Of a stretch of 64,000 nucleotides of DNA, positions 9,619 to 23,070 are shown one piece after another. The translations under genes and the position numbers were made by a program. This DNA is from Luteimonas arsenica (GTDB lineage Bacteria > Pseudomonadota > Gammaproteobacteria > Xanthomonadales > Xanthomonadaceae), in the NCBI RefSeq assembly GCF_004352825.1, contig NZ_SJRW01000001.1, positions 806,001 to 870,000 on the forward strand. The letters are read 5' to 3'. Below the pieces are notes generated by a model, which searched no databases, was not told where the DNA came from, and saw only the letters and a program-made list of their open reading frames with translations. Within the stretch, counting starts at the first letter, position 1. Each line of letters begins with the position of its first letter.

Positions 9619-10982
9619 GCGCCGACCGTGGGCTCCACGTCGATCTCGCCGTCGTCGGCGGCGGTTCCGGCGGGCTGGCCGCGGCCTTCCGCGCCGCCGG
9701 CCACGGCGCGCGCGTCGCGCTGCTGGAACCGGGCGAACTCGGCGGCACCTGCGTCAACGTCGGCTGCGTGCCGAAGAAAGCGATGTGGCTGGCGGCCGAA
9801 CTCGGCGCGCACATCCGCATGGCCTCGGCGCTGGGCTTCCCGGTGGAGCCGGCCTGTCCTGACTGGGCGCAGCTGATCGCCAGCCGCCAGCGCTACATCG
9901 CCAACATCCACGCCAGCTACCGCCGACGCCTGGACGAAGCCGGTATCGTGCTGCTGCCCGCGCGCGGCCGACTGACCGGCGGCGGCATGGTGGAGTGCGA
10001 AGACGGCAACCGGCTGGAGGCGAAGCACATCCTGGTCGCGACCGGCGGCCGGCCGGTGCGGCCGGACATCCCGGGCGCGGAGCTGGGCATCGACTCGGAC
10101 GGCTTCTTCGCGCTGTCGGAGGCGCCGCGGCGGGTGGCGATCATCGGCGGCGGCTACATCGGCGTCGAACTCGCCGGCGTGCTGCAGGCGCTGGGCAGCC
10201 GGGTCGAGCTGTTCGTGCGCGGCGACAGCCTGCTCAAGGGCTTCGACCCCGAGGTCGTCGAGCGGCTGCAGGGCAACATGCACCAGGCCGGCATCGCGCT
10301 GCACTTCGGCTATTCGCTGGCGGCGCTGGAGGCCTGTGCGGGCGGCGGCGCGCGGCTGTGCGAACAGGGCGGCGACACCGGCGAGCCCTTCGACGCGGTG
10401 ATCTTCGCCACCGGTCGCCGGCCTAACACCGACGGCCTGGGCCTGGAGGCCGCCGGCGTGCGCACCGCGGCCGATGGCCATGTCGAGGTCGATGCCTTCC
10501 AGGCTACCAGCGCCAAACGCGTCTACGCGGTCGGCGACGTGACCGGCCGCCTGGCGCTGACGCCGGTGGCGATCGCCGAAGGCCGCCGGCTGATGGATCG
10601 CGTGTTCGGCGGCGAGCCGGATGCGTGCGTCGACCACGACAACGTGGCCACGGTGGTGTTCTCGCACCCGCCGCTGGGCAAGGTCGGCCTGACCGAGGCC
10701 GAGGCGCGCGAGCGCTTCGGCCATGATGCGGTCAGCTGCCATGGCACCACCTTCCGGCCGATGCTGCATGCATTGGCCGACGCGCAGCAGCACAGCATGT
10801 TCAAGGCCGTCTGCGTGGGGAAGGAAAAGCGCGTGGTCGGCCTGCACCTGGTCGGCGAGGCGGCCGACGAGATCCTGCAGGGCTTCGCGGTGGCGGTGAA
10901 GCTGGGCGCGACGCTCGCCGACTTCCACGCCACCGTGGCCATCCATCCGACCAGCGCCGAAGAGATCGTGCTGCTGCGCTGA
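9615..10982 (+). CDS. gorA: Glutathione-disulfide reductase
   Basis: A cytoplasmic NADPH-dependent flavoenzyme of 455 residues that keeps glutathione reduced. It has the FAD motif VVGGGSGGLAAAFRAA, the redox-active disulfide GGTCVNVGCVPKK, the NADPH motif IIGGGYIGVELAGVL, the second FAD motif VYAVGDVT and the C-terminal catalytic His in AIHPTSAEE. The GTG at 9615 overlaps the preceding stop by four bases, which implies translational coupling. Dihydrolipoamide-dehydrogenase relatives share the fold, but the motif spacing and the C-terminus favour glutathione reductase. Confidence 0.9.
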   Translation: MSADRGLHVDLAVVGGGSGGLAAAFRAAGHGARVALLEPGELGGTCVNVGCVPKKAMWLAAELGAHIRMASALGFPVEPACPDWAQLIASRQRYIANIHASYRRRLDEAGIVLLPARGRLTGGGMVECEDGNRLEAKHILVATGGRPVRPDIPGAELGIDSDGFFALSEAPRRVAIIGGGYIGVELAGVLQALGSRVELFVRGDSLLKGFDPEVVERLQGNMHQAGIALHFGYSLAALEACAGGGARLCEQGGDTGEPFDAVIFATGRRPNTDGLGLEAAGVRTAADGHVEVDAFQATSAKRVYAVGDVTGRLALTPVAIAEGRRLMDRVFGGEPDACVDHDNVATVVFSHPPLGKVGLTEAEARERFGHDAVSCHGTTFRPMLHALADAQQHSMFKAVCVGKEKRVVGLHLVGEAADEILQGFAVAVKLGATLADFHATVAIHPTSAEEIVLLR

Positions 10983-10999
10983 GCGGTTAGCATGGCGGC

Positions 11000-11776
11000 A
11001 TGGACATCTTCAGCCTGCACCGCGGCACCGCGCCGCTGCTCGTCAGCCTGCCGCACGACGGCACCGTCATCCCGGAGGCGATGCGGCCGCGCCTGGCCGA
11101 AAGCGCGCGCGGCGTGCCAGATACCGACTGGCACGTCGCGAAGCTTTACGACTTCGCGCGCGAGCTGGGCGCCTCGGTGCTGGTGCCGAGGCATTCGCGC
11201 TACGTGGTCGACCTCAACCGCAGCGAGGACGACACCTCGCTGTATCCCGGGCAGAACACCACCGGCCTGTGCCCGGTGCGCCAGTTCGACGGCAGCCCGG
11301 TCTACCTGGACGGCCAGGAGCCCACGCCGGAGGAAGTGCGCGCGCGCGTGGAGACGTACTGGCGGCCGTACCACGACGCACTGGCGTCGGAGCTTGAACG
11401 CCTCAGGGCGGAGCACGGCCGCGTGATGCTGTGGGAAGGTCATTCGATCCGCGGCGAACTGCCGTGGCTGTTCCCGGGCCGGCTGCCCGACCTGAACCTG
11501 GGCACCGCCAGCGGGACGAGCTGCTCGCCCGAACTGGCCGAGCGCCTGGCCCTGCTGCTGGCGAAGCAGGACGGCTACGACTGGGTCGCCAACGGCCGCT
11601 TCAAGGGCGGCCATATCACCCGCCACTACGGCCGGCCCGAACAGGGCGTGGAGGCGGTGCAGCTGGAGATCAGCCAGCGCTGCTACATGGACGAGGCGAC
11701 GTTCGAGTGGTTGCCGGACAGGGCCGCCGCGCTGCAGCCGGTGCTGCGTGCGCTGCTTGAGGCCTGCCTGCCGTAG
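11000..11776 (+). CDS. hutG: N-formylglutamate deformylase / amidohydrolase
   Basis: A 258-residue zinc amidohydrolase of the N-formylglutamate family, the last step in one branch of histidine breakdown (N-formyl-L-glutamate to glutamate and formate). Family features are LLVSLPHDGTVIP near the start, DLNRSEDDTSLYPG, WEGHSIRGELP and the C-terminal EISQRCYMDE. No other hut gene is in the window, so a broader formyl-amino-acid role is possible. It follows gorA by 17 bases and converges on parE without an evident terminator. Confidence 0.86.
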   Translation: MDIFSLHRGTAPLLVSLPHDGTVIPEAMRPRLAESARGVPDTDWHVAKLYDFARELGASVLVPRHSRYVVDLNRSEDDTSLYPGQNTTGLCPVRQFDGSPVYLDGQEPTPEEVRARVETYWRPYHDALASELERLRAEHGRVMLWEGHSIRGELPWLFPGRLPDLNLGTASGTSCSPELAERLALLLAKQDGYDWVANGRFKGGHITRHYGRPEQGVEAVQLEISQRCYMDEATFEWLPDRAAALQPVLRALLEACLP

Positions 11777-11807
11777 GGACCTGCCTTTGGGGGCAACCCG
11801 GCGGAAC

Positions 11808-13697
11808 TCAGACTTCCAGCGTCGCCAGGTCGCCCTTGTCCTCCAGCCAGGCCTTGCGGTCCGACGCCCGCTTCTTCGCCAGCAGCATGTCCATCAGCGA
11901 GCGCGTCTGTTCGGCGTCGTCGACGGTCAGTTGCACCAGACGGCGGGTGTCGGGGTGGATGGTGGATTCGCGCAGCTGCGAGGGGTTCATCTCGCCCAGG
12001 CCCTTGAAGCGGGTCACGTTGACCTGGCCCTTGAGCTTCTCGCGCGCGATCTTCTCCAGCAGCAGGCGCTTCTCCTCCTCGTCGAGCGCGTAGAACACCT
12101 GCTTGCCCACATCCACGCGGTACAGCGGCGGCATCGCGACGAAGACGTGGCCGGCGCGCACCAGGGCCGGGAAGTGGCGCAGGAACAGCGCCGAGAGCAG
12201 GGTGGCGATGTGCAGGCCGTCGGAGTCGGCGTCGGCCAGGATCACGACCTTGCCGTAGCGCAGGCCGGAGATGTCGTCCTTGCCCGGGTCGCAGCCGATG
12301 GCGATGGCGAGGTTGTGCACCTCCTCGCTGGCCAGCACGCTGCCCGAGGCCACTTCCCAGGTGTTCAGGATCTTGCCGCGCAGCGGCATGATCGCCTGGA
12401 AATCCTTGTCGCGCGCCTGCTTGGCGCTGCCGCCGGCGGAGTCGCCCTCGACCAGGAACAGTTCGGTGCGCGAGAGATCCTGGCTGATGCAGTCGGCGAG
12501 CTTGCCGGGGAGCGCCGGGCCCTGGGTGACCTTCTTGCGGACGATCTGCTTCTCGGTCTTCAGGCGCGCGCTGGCGCGGTCGATCGCCAGCTGCGCGATC
12601 TTCTCGCCCAGTTCGACGTGCTGGTTGAGCCAGAGGGTGAACGCGTCCTCGGCCGCGCCCTCGATGAAGCCCGCGGCCTGGCGCGAGCTCAGGCGTTCCT
12701 TGGTCTGGCCGCTGAACTGCGGGTCGCTCATCTTCAGGCTGAGCACGAAGGACACGCGGTCCCAGACGTCCTCGGGGGCGAGCTTCACGCCGCGCGGCAG
12801 CAGGCTGCGGAACTCGCAGAACTTGCGCAGTGCGTCGGTGAAGCCGGACCTCAATCCGTTGACGTGGGTGCCGTGCTGCGCCGTCGGGATCAGGTTGACG
12901 TAGCTTTCCTGCACCAGCTCGCCCTCGGGGATCCAGGCCGCGGCCCAGTCCACGATCTCGGTGTCCTTCTTCAGGCCACCGAGGAACAGCTCCGGCGGCA
13001 GCGGTTCGCGCCCCGTCAGCTCGCCGGCGAGGTAGTCGCGCAGGCCGTCGGCGTAGTGCCACTCGTCGCGCTCGCCAGTGGCCTCGTCGATGAGCGTCAC
13101 GGTCAGGCCGGGGCAGAGCACGGCCTTGGCGCGCAGCAGGTGGCGCAGGGCGCGGAGGGCGAACTTCGGGGTGTCGAAGTACTTCGGGTCCGGCCAGAAG
13201 CGCAGGCGGGTGCCGGTGTTGCGCTTGCCCACGGTGCCGATGACCTCGAGCGGGCTGGCCACGTCGCCGTCGCGGAAACTCATCCGGTGCTCGTTGCCCT
13301 CGCGCCGGATGTGCACCTCCACCAGCGTGGACAGCGCGTTGACCACGCTCACGCCCACGCCGTGCAGGCCGCCGGAGAACGCGTAGTTGCGGTTGCTGAA
13401 CTTACCGCCCGCGTGCAGGCGGGTCATGATCAGTTCGACGCCCGGCACCTTTTCCTCGGGGTGGATGTCCACCGGCATGCCGCGGCCGTCGTCGGAGACC
13501 TCGCAGCTGCCGTCCTTGAACAGGGTGACCGAGATCGCGCTGGCGTGGCCGGCGAGCGCCTCGTCCACCGCGTTGTCGATGACCTCCTGCGCCAGGTGGT
13601 TGGGCCGGGCGGTGTCGGTGTACATGCCGGGGCGGCGCTTGACCGGATCCAGGCCGGAGAGGACTTCGATGTCGGCGGCGTCGTAGCGGGAACTCAT
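11808..13697 (-). CDS. parE: DNA topoisomerase IV subunit B
   Basis: The ATPase/Toprim subunit (629 residues) of topoisomerase IV, which separates linked daughter chromosomes with ParC. The GHKL ATPase is marked by VIDNAVDEAL, SDDGRGMPVD and GGLHGVGVSVVNAL. The Toprim domain has EGDSAGGSAKQARD and the metal-binding DADSDGLHIATLL. The length suits ParE (about 630) rather than GyrB (about 800). The start MSSRYDAADIEVLSGLDPV is the family's usual N-terminus. ParC is not in the window. Confidence 0.96.
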   Translation of the reverse strand: MSSRYDAADIEVLSGLDPVKRRPGMYTDTARPNHLAQEVIDNAVDEALAGHASAISVTLFKDGSCEVSDDGRGMPVDIHPEEKVPGVELIMTRLHAGGKFSNRNYAFSGGLHGVGVSVVNALSTLVEVHIRREGNEHRMSFRDGDVASPLEVIGTVGKRNTGTRLRFWPDPKYFDTPKFALRALRHLLRAKAVLCPGLTVTLIDEATGERDEWHYADGLRDYLAGELTGREPLPPELFLGGLKKDTEIVDWAAAWIPEGELVQESYVNLIPTAQHGTHVNGLRSGFTDALRKFCEFRSLLPRGVKLAPEDVWDRVSFVLSLKMSDPQFSGQTKERLSSRQAAGFIEGAAEDAFTLWLNQHVELGEKIAQLAIDRASARLKTEKQIVRKKVTQGPALPGKLADCISQDLSRTELFLVEGDSAGGSAKQARDKDFQAIMPLRGKILNTWEVASGSVLASEEVHNLAIAIGCDPGKDDISGLRYGKVVILADADSDGLHIATLLSALFLRHFPALVRAGHVFVAMPPLYRVDVGKQVFYALDEEEKRLLLEKIAREKLKGQVNVTRFKGLGEMNPSQLRESTIHPDTRRLVQLTVDDAEQTRSLMDMLLAKKRASDRKAWLEDKGDLATLEV

Positions 13698-13774
13698 CGG
13701 CGGGATTCGGGGGCGCTGGGGTAGGGGAAGCCGATCAGGATGGCGGGGTGGGCAGGGCGGGTCAAGGCGGGGTA

Positions 13775-13788
13775 TTGACCCCGATCAA
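13775..13788 (+). promoter_or_regulatory. FNR/DNR-type box upstream of globin gene
   Basis: The sequence TTGACCCCGATCAA differs from the FNR consensus TTGAT-N4-ATCAA at one position. Its centre (13781.5) lies 61 bases before the globin start, so a start of transcription near 13823 would place it at -41.5, the usual activating position. The matching -10 region (around 13811-13816) is weak. No regulator gene of this family is in the window. Confidence 0.6.
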
Positions 13789-13842
13789 GAGCCCTGCGCC
13801 CGGGATCGCCGAGCATGCGCGGACCAGCCTGCAGGGGGCCCC

Positions 13843-14346
13843 ATGACCGCTTCCACCGACGACTACGCCGACCTCCACCAGAGCTACGGCCGCTGCCTGC
13901 GCGACCGGGACTTCATCGGCCGCTTCTACGAGGTGTTCCTCGCCAGCAACCCCGAGGTGCCCCCGCTGTTCGCGCACACCGACTTCAACAAGCAGCGCAT
14001 GGCCCTTCGGCGGGGCATCACCATGGCGATCTTCCATGCCGGAGGCAGCCGCGTGGTCGACCGCGGGATCGCGGAGATGGGCAGCGTCCATGCCAGTGGC
14101 GGCCGCTGCCCGGTACCGGCAGCGCTGTACCGGGACTGGATCGACAGCCTCCTGAAAGTGGTTGCCGAGACCGATCCCGAGGCCGACGAGGCGCTGATGG
14201 CGCGCTGGCGGGAGGCGATGGGCGTGGTGGTGGGGACCTTCCAGGCCCGCGACGGGGCCACCGCGGCCGGGCCGGAGCCGGCGCGGGACGGCGCCCGCGG
14301 GCTGTTCTCGCGGGTGATGCAGGGACTGAGGCCGCAGCAGGCCTGA
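13843..14346 (+). CDS. Single-domain globin
   Basis: A 167-residue haem protein of a proteobacterial globin family (resemblance to single-domain and protoglobin-like sequences, by eye). Typical elements are the N-terminal helix with FIGRFYEVFLASNPEV, LFAHTDFNKQRMALRRGI, the probable proximal His83 in SVHASGGRCPV, then ALYRDWIDSLLKVVAETDP. The last 30 residues look disordered. It likely binds O2 or NO. The start at 13843 follows AGGGGGCCCC. The FNR/DNR-type box upstream points to induction at low oxygen or by nitric oxide, which fits the nitrite reductase found elsewhere in the window. Confidence 0.8.
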   Translation: MTASTDDYADLHQSYGRCLRDRDFIGRFYEVFLASNPEVPPLFAHTDFNKQRMALRRGITMAIFHAGGSRVVDRGIAEMGSVHASGGRCPVPAALYRDWIDSLLKVVAETDPEADEALMARWREAMGVVVGTFQARDGATAAGPEPARDGARGLFSRVMQGLRPQQA

Positions 14347-16131
<1,785 letters not shown>

Positions 16132-16141
16132 GCATTTTCTG

Positions 16142-16287
16142 GCCACGGATCTACGCGGATTACGCGGATCAGTCTGTTGGCTTCTTCAGCCATTCCGCAA
16201 GAAGCATGGCCTCCAGGCCTGCCTTGTCGCAGCGGGGTGCCTGTGTGCTATCTGCTTTCATCCGCGTGATCAGCGTAAATCCGTGGC
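16142..16287. repeat. Inverted-repeat element A (pyrG-kdsA gap)
   Basis: Arms 16142-16169 and 16260-16287 are reverse complements at 25 of 28 positions. Each arm is built of short tandem units of the form CGGAT(C/T)ACG preceded by GCCA. The 90-base interior shares nothing obvious with element B. Both right arms run on into GGCAAAAAAG. The element nearly fills the gap between pyrG and kdsA. In RNA it would form a long stem; in DNA it looks like a small dispersed element without its own gene. Confidence 0.8.
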
Positions 16288-16303
16288 AAAAAAGGCTTTC
16301 CAA

Positions 16304-17137
<834 letters not shown>

Positions 17138-17144
17138 AAAAGCC

Positions 17145-18669
<1,525 letters not shown>

Positions 18670-18680
18670 CGGACGCCGCG

Positions 18681-19013
18681 ATGCGCATGCTGCGGATCGT
18701 GCTGGTGGTGCTGGTCGCGCTGCTGGCGTGGCTGCAGTACCGGCTATGGTTCGGCAGCGGCGGCAACCACGAGGTCGCCGCCCTGCAGGAGCAGGTCGAG
18801 CAGCAGGCGCGGCAGAACGACGGCCTGCGCGAGCGCAATGCCGCGCTGGCCGCCGAAGTCGCCGACCTCAAGTCCGGCGAGGCCGCGATCGAGGAACGCG
18901 CGCGCGCCGAGCTGGGCATGATCAAGCCGGGCGAGACCTTTTATCGCGTGGTCGATCGCGCGGCGCCCGCGGCGCCGGCCCCCGCGACCGACGACGGGGA
19001 CGTGACGCCATGA
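18681..19013 (+). CDS. ftsB: Cell division protein FtsB
   Basis: A small bitopic divisome protein of 110 residues. A single N-terminal membrane segment ([21 protein letters not shown]) is followed by a coiled coil (about 33-62) and the conserved [20 protein letters not shown]. It forms the FtsQLB complex that activates septal peptidoglycan synthesis. It starts 11 bases after eno, the usual position. The C-terminal tail is Ala/Pro-rich and probably disordered. Confidence 0.93.
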   Translation: MRMLRIVLVVLVALLAWLQYRLWFGSGGNHEVAALQEQVEQQARQNDGLRERNAALAAEVADLKSGEAAIEERARAELGMIKPGETFYRVVDRAAPAAPAPATDDGDVTP

Positions 19014-19047
19014 GCCAGCGCGTCCCCGCCAGCGCGGAGCCGGGTCG

Positions 19048-19749
19048 ATGACCTGGGTCGTGGTTCCCGCCGCGGGGCGCGGCGCGCGCTTCGGCGGCGA
19101 GGTGCCCAAGCAGTATCTCGAGGTCGCGGGCGAACCGCTGATCGCGCACAGCCTGCGCGCGCTGTTCGCGCACCCGGGCGTCAAGGGCGCGGTGGTGGCG
19201 CTGGCCGAAGGCGATGCCCGCTGGCAGGGCTGGAGCGACGGCAGCGGCCGCCCGGTGCTTGCCTGCACCGGTGGCGACACCCGCGCGGAATCGGTGCTGG
19301 CCGGCCTGGCCGCGCTGCCCGACGAGGTGCGCGCCGACGCCTTCGTGCTGGTGCACGATGCCGCGCGCCCGAACCTGCGCCTGGGCGATCTTGCCGCCCT
19401 GCTGGAACGCGGCCGCGAGGATCCGGTCGGCGCCATCCTCGCCACGCCCGTGCGCGACACCCTCAAGCGCGCCGGTGACGAAGGCGGCATCGACCGCACC
19501 GAACCCCGTGAGCGCTTGTGGCGTGCGCAGACCCCGCAGCTGTTCCGCCGCCTGCAGCTTCGCCTCGCCCTCGAGGCGGCGGCGGCCGACGGGATCGAGG
19601 TGACCGACGAATCCATGGCCATGGAGCGCAAGGGCGCCCGCCCGCTGCTGGTCGAAGGCGCGGAGGACAACATCAAGGTGACCACGCCCGCCGATCTGGT
19701 CTATTTCGAGTTCCTGCTCGCGCGCCGCGCGGTGGGGGAGGACGCATGA
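19048..19749 (+). CDS. ispD: 2-C-methyl-D-erythritol 4-phosphate cytidylyltransferase
   Basis: Third enzyme of the MEP isoprenoid pathway, joining CTP to methylerythritol phosphate (233 residues). It has the nucleotide-binding [37 protein letters not shown] and [17 protein letters not shown]. The C-terminal [12 protein letters not shown] and [15 protein letters not shown] are standard. The gene overlaps ispF by four bases (ATGA), so the two enzymes are translationally coupled. Confidence 0.96.
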   Translation: MTWVVVPAAGRGARFGGEVPKQYLEVAGEPLIAHSLRALFAHPGVKGAVVALAEGDARWQGWSDGSGRPVLACTGGDTRAESVLAGLAALPDEVRADAFVLVHDAARPNLRLGDLAALLERGREDPVGAILATPVRDTLKRAGDEGGIDRTEPRERLWRAQTPQLFRRLQLRLALEAAAADGIEVTDESMAMERKGARPLLVEGAEDNIKVTTPADLVYFEFLLARRAVGEDA

Positions 19750-20225
19750 GCATCCGCATCGGCCACGGCTACGACGTCCATGCCTTCGGCGAAGGCGACC
19801 ACGTGATGCTCGGTGGTGTGCGCGTGCCGCACGACCGCGGCCTGGTCGCGCACAGCGATGGCGACGTGATCCTGCATGCGCTCTGCGACGCCATCCTCGG
19901 CGCGCTGGCGCTGGGCGACATCGGCGTGCATTTCCCGCCGTCGGACGAGCGCTGGCGCGGCGCCGACAGCCGTGCGTTGCTGCGCCACTGCGTGGCACTG
20001 GCCGCGGAACGCGGCTGGAAGGCCGGCAACGTCGACGCGACCGTGATCTGCGAGCGCCCGAAGGTCGGCCCGCACGCGCAGGCGATGCGCGAGGCGATTG
20101 CCGCCGACCTCGGCATCGCGCTGGATGCGGTCAGCGTCAAGGCCACCACCAGCGAGCGCCTGGGCTTCGTCGGCCGCGAAGAAGGCATAGCGGCGCAGGC
20201 CGTGTGCCTGCTCGTGGCGGCCTGA
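19746..20225 (+). CDS. ispF: 2-C-methyl-D-erythritol 2,4-cyclodiphosphate synthase
   Basis: Fifth MEP-pathway enzyme (159 residues, a zinc trimer). It has the [13 protein letters not shown]-terminus with metal ligands Asp and His, the [28 protein letters not shown] block, and the C-terminal [20 protein letters not shown]. The start at 19746 overlaps the ispD stop. truD follows closely. Confidence 0.96.
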   Translation: MSIRIGHGYDVHAFGEGDHVMLGGVRVPHDRGLVAHSDGDVILHALCDAILGALALGDIGVHFPPSDERWRGADSRALLRHCVALAAERGWKAGNVDATVICERPKVGPHAQAMREAIAADLGIALDAVSVKATTSERLGFVGREEGIAAQAVCLLVAA

Positions 20226-20241
20226 ACGGGGTGATGGGCGC

Positions 20242-21315
20242 TTGGCCGTGTCGGCGGCGCAGGTGAGCCCGTCGCTGCCGCGCGCGCACGGTGCGCCGGT
20301 GCTGGCGGCGCGCATCCGCGTTGCGCCCGAGGATTTCGATGTCACCGAGATCGACGGCTTCGAGGCCAGCGGCGCCGGCGAGCACCTGCTGTTGACCATC
20401 GAGAAGCGCGGCATGAACACCGCCTTCGTCGCACGCCTGCTGGCCGAATGGGCAGGCGTGGACGAGCGCGCCGTCGGCTACGCCGGCCTCAAGGACCGGC
20501 ACGCGGTGACCCGCCAGCGCTTCAGCGTGCAGTTGCCCGGACGCGAGGCCCCGGACACCGCGACGCTGGAACGCGACGATGCCGCGACCGGCCAGCGCCT
20601 GCGCGTGCTCGGCCAGGCCCGGCACTCACGCAAGCTGCCGCGGGGTGCACTCGCGGGCAACCGCTTCAGGCTGGTGCTGCGCGAGGTCGAAGGCGATCGC
20701 GGCGCGATCAAGGAACGCCTGCAGGCCATCGCCGCCCGCGGTGTACCCAACTATTTCGGCGGGCAGCGCTTCGGCCACGGCGGCGGCAACGTCGACAAGG
20801 CCCTGCGCATGTTCGGCGGCCTGCGCGTGAAGCGCGACGAGCGTGCGCTGCTGCTGTCCGCTGCGCGTTCGGCGCTGTTCAACCGCGTGCTGGCCGCGCG
20901 GGTGGCCGACGGCAGCTGGGACCGTGGCCTGGAGGGCGAAGCCTGGATGCTCGACGGCAGCCGCAGCGTGTTCGGCCCCGAGCCTTGGAGCGATGCGCTG
21001 GCGACGCGGCTGGAAGCCTTCGACATCCATCCCGGTGCGCCGCTGTGGGGGCGCGGCGACCTGCGCAGCGCGGCCGCGGCGCGTGCGGTGGAACTGGCGG
21101 CGCTGGCCGACGAGGGCAGCGGCCTGCTACGCGCGGGTCTCGAGGCCGCCGGCCTGAAGCAGGAGCGGCGGGCCACCCGGCTGCGGCCCGGCGACCTGTC
21201 CTGGCAGTGGCTGGGCGACAGCGCGCTGGAGGTCGGTTTCAGCCTGCCCGCAGGCTGTTATGCCACGGCCGTGCTCGCTGAACTCGGCACGATCAGCGAC
21301 GCTGGCGCCCGCTGA
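20242..21315 (+). CDS. truD: tRNA pseudouridine(13) synthase TruD
   Basis: Modifies U13 in tRNA(Glu) (357 residues). The catalytic Asp lies in [12 protein letters not shown], and the family motifs [28 protein letters not shown] and RNR/L-type elements ([10 protein letters not shown]) are present. The start is uncertain: TTG at 20242 gives the longest form, and GTG at 20248 is equally possible. The only purine-rich site (GATGGG, 20232-20237) is poorly spaced from either. Seventeen bases after ispF. Confidence 0.94.
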   Translation: MAVSAAQVSPSLPRAHGAPVLAARIRVAPEDFDVTEIDGFEASGAGEHLLLTIEKRGMNTAFVARLLAEWAGVDERAVGYAGLKDRHAVTRQRFSVQLPGREAPDTATLERDDAATGQRLRVLGQARHSRKLPRGALAGNRFRLVLREVEGDRGAIKERLQAIAARGVPNYFGGQRFGHGGGNVDKALRMFGGLRVKRDERALLLSAARSALFNRVLAARVADGSWDRGLEGEAWMLDGSRSVFGPEPWSDALATRLEAFDIHPGAPLWGRGDLRSAAAARAVELAALADEGSGLLRAGLEAAGLKQERRATRLRPGDLSWQWLGDSALEVGFSLPAGCYATAVLAELGTISDAGAR

Positions 21316-21383
21316 GCCGCCGCTCGTCGGAAAGCCACGACGGGCACTGGCAGCTCCGCTTCGCCGGGTATACAGGTGGTCCT

Positions 21384-21406
21384 GCACATCGTCGGCAACG
21401 ATGTGC
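21384..21406 (+). other. Leader hairpin before small lipoprotein gene
   Basis: A perfect 9-bp stem (GCACATCGT / ACGATGTGC) with loop CGGCA. It ends six bases before the GGAGG ribosome site of the lipoprotein gene at 21425. It could stabilise the message or modulate ribosome access. Confidence 0.45.
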
Positions 21407-21424
21407 CATACGAGGAGGGCTCCC

Positions 21425-21679
21425 ATGAAAACGATTCATCAGGCCGCCCTGGTCACTGCATCGGCGGTGTTGCTCGCGGCTTGTGCCAGCAGTGGCGGCA
21501 CGGCTTCGACCCGGCCCGCGGCGCAGCCGCAGCAGCACGCGCCCGGCCAGGCGATCCAGGACGCGGCATACGTGGCGATGGTGGAGCGGGTGGCGCGCCG
21601 TCGCGGCGTGACCGTGCGCTGGTTCCATCCGCCGGTGAAGCGGGCCGAGGGCGCCGCCGCCGACGTGGACAACCAGTAG
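21425..21679 (+). CDS. Small hypothetical lipoprotein
   Basis: An 84-residue protein with a lipoprotein signal (KTIHQAALVTASAVLLAAC). The mature part has a Ser/Thr/Gln-rich linker and then a helical stretch AAYVAMVERVARRRG ending in TVRWFHPPVKR. It follows a good ribosome site (GGAGG). I do not recognise the family; a local lipoprotein with the end WxxPP is seen in relatives only from vague memory. It converges on the smr gene with a two-base gap and no terminator. Confidence 0.75.
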   Translation: MKTIHQAALVTASAVLLAACASSGGTASTRPAAQPQQHAPGQAIQDAAYVAMVERVARRRGVTVRWFHPPVKRAEGAAADVDNQ

Positions 21680-21680
21680 T

Positions 21681-22229
21681 TCAGCGCCGCGCCAGCAGCA
21701 CCAGCACCGCGCCGGTCCCGCCCTGGGCGGGCGGCGCGGAATGAAACGCCAGCACGTCCGAACGCTGGCGCAGGATGCGGTCGACCACGTTCTTCAGCAC
21801 CGGCAGGCTGTCGTCGGAATTGATGCCCTTGCCGTGAATGACGCGCACGCAGCCGTGGCCGGCGTCGCGGGCCTCGACCAGGAAACGGCGCAGCAGCGCT
21901 TCGGCGGCCGCGGCGTCGGCGTAGTGCAGGTCGAGCTCGTCCTGGGCGGCATACAGCCCTTGTGACAGGCGCTTGAGCGTTCGCGGGGGGACCTGTTCGC
22001 GGCGATGGGCCATCACGTCGCCGCGGCCGATCGAAAAGGCTTCGCCACGCCCCAGCCGGAAATCCTCGCGCGCCTGCGCCTCGTCGCGCTCGGCCATGCG
22101 CGCGCGCGGGCGTGGGCGCGGACGCTCCGGCGGTGTCGGAGCCGCCGGCAGCTCGCGCACCGGCCCGACCGCGGCCCGGAACAGCGCCGCGTCGTCGTCT
22201 TCGTCGTGTTTCCCGCCCGTTCCGGCCAT
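21681..22229 (-). CDS. Smr-domain protein (Smr/MutS2-type endonuclease family)
   Basis: A 182-residue protein with a charged, Pro/Arg-rich N-terminal half and a C-terminal Smr domain from about residue 95. The domain shows LDLHYADAAAAEALLRRFL, VRVIHGKG and FHSAPPAQGGTGAVLVLL. Smr domains bind or nick nucleic acids; in E. coli SmrB cuts mRNA at collided ribosomes. This stand-alone short form resembles YdaL/SmrA more than MutS2. It diverges from surE. Confidence 0.88.
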   Translation of the reverse strand: MAGTGGKHDEDDDAALFRAAVGPVRELPAAPTPPERPRPRPRARMAERDEAQAREDFRLGRGEAFSIGRGDVMAHRREQVPPRTLKRLSQGLYAAQDELDLHYADAAAAEALLRRFLVEARDAGHGCVRVIHGKGINSDDSLPVLKNVVDRILRQRSDVLAFHSAPPAQGGTGAVLVLLARR

Positions 22230-22284
22230 GCCACAAGCCTAGCGCGGGGGACCGGCGGCGTCGCGTTCCGCTATCATGAACGCA

Positions 22285-23070
22285 ATGAAAATCCTCGTCA
22301 GCAACGACGACGGCGTCGACGCCCCCGGCATCCGCGCGCTCGCCGCAGGCCTGCGCGCGGCGGGGCATGAAGTCACCGTCGTCGCACCGGACCGCGACCG
22401 CTCCGGCGCCAGCAATTCCCTCACCCTGGACCTGCCGCTGCAGGCCGTGCAGCTCGATGCCGCCACCTGGCGCGTGCACGGCACGCCGACCGACTGCGTC
22501 CACGTCGCCATTACCGGCATGCTCGAAGACGAGCCCGACATCGTGGTGTCCGGCATCAACGACACCGCGAACCTCGGCGACGACGTGATCTATTCCGGCA
22601 CCGTGGCCGCGGCGATGGAAGGCCGCTTCCTGGGCCTGCCCGCGGTGGCGGTGTCCCTGGTCACCCGCGACCATCAGGGCCAGCACTACGAAACCGCCGC
22701 CCGCGCCGCGGTGGAGATCGTGGCCCGGCTCAAGGCCGATCCGCTGCCGGCCGACACCATCCTCAACGTCAACGTCCCGGACCTGCCGTGGTCGGAGATC
22801 GAGGGCTTCGAGGTCACCCGCCTGGGCAACCGCCACCGCGCCGAGGCCTGCATCCCGGCGCAGGATCCGCGCGGCCGCCATTTCTGGTGGATCGGCGGCG
22901 CCGGCGCCGAGCAGGACTCGGGCCCCGGCACCGATTTCCACGCCGTGCGCACCAGGCACATCGCGATCACCCCGATCCAGGTCGACCTCACCCGCTACCA
23001 GGCGCTGGAGCAGGTAGCGGCCTGGGTCGGCGGGCTGGAAGAGGCGCTGCGCAACGGGGGGCAGGCATGA
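22285..23070 (+). CDS. surE: 5'/3'-nucleotidase SurE
   Basis: A metal-dependent nucleotidase of 261 residues. The N-terminal [14 protein letters not shown] supplies the Asp-Asp metal ligands. [40 protein letters not shown] and the C-terminal D-TDFHAV region are standard. The ATG at 22285 (MKILVSNDD) is preferred; one three codons upstream (22276) is also possible. It overlaps pcm by four bases in the stationary-phase repair block surE-pcm-nlpD. Confidence 0.95.
   Translation: MKILVSNDDGVDAPGIRALAAGLRAAGHEVTVVAPDRDRSGASNSLTLDLPLQAVQLDAATWRVHGTPTDCVHVAITGMLEDEPDIVVSGINDTANLGDDVIYSGTVAAAMEGRFLGLPAVAVSLVTRDHQGQHYETAARAAVEIVARLKADPLPADTILNVNVPDLPWSEIEGFEVTRLGNRHRAEACIPAQDPRGRHFWWIGGAGAEQDSGPGTDFHAVRTRHIAITPIQVDLTRYQALEQVAAWVGGLEEALRNGGQA

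Noticed and set aside
11777-11807. Terminator between hutG and parE
   Set aside because: No stem of convincing length; only a short G/C run.
16169-16259. Open frame on the minus strand in the interior of repeat element A (reads [18 protein letters not shown])
   Set aside because: Peptide-like but too short, with its start in the repeat arm; no supporting ribosome site or second copy.
16283-16303. GTG at 16283 as kdsA start
   Set aside because: It would put the first residues inside the inverted-repeat arm; the family N-terminus starts at the ATG at 16304.
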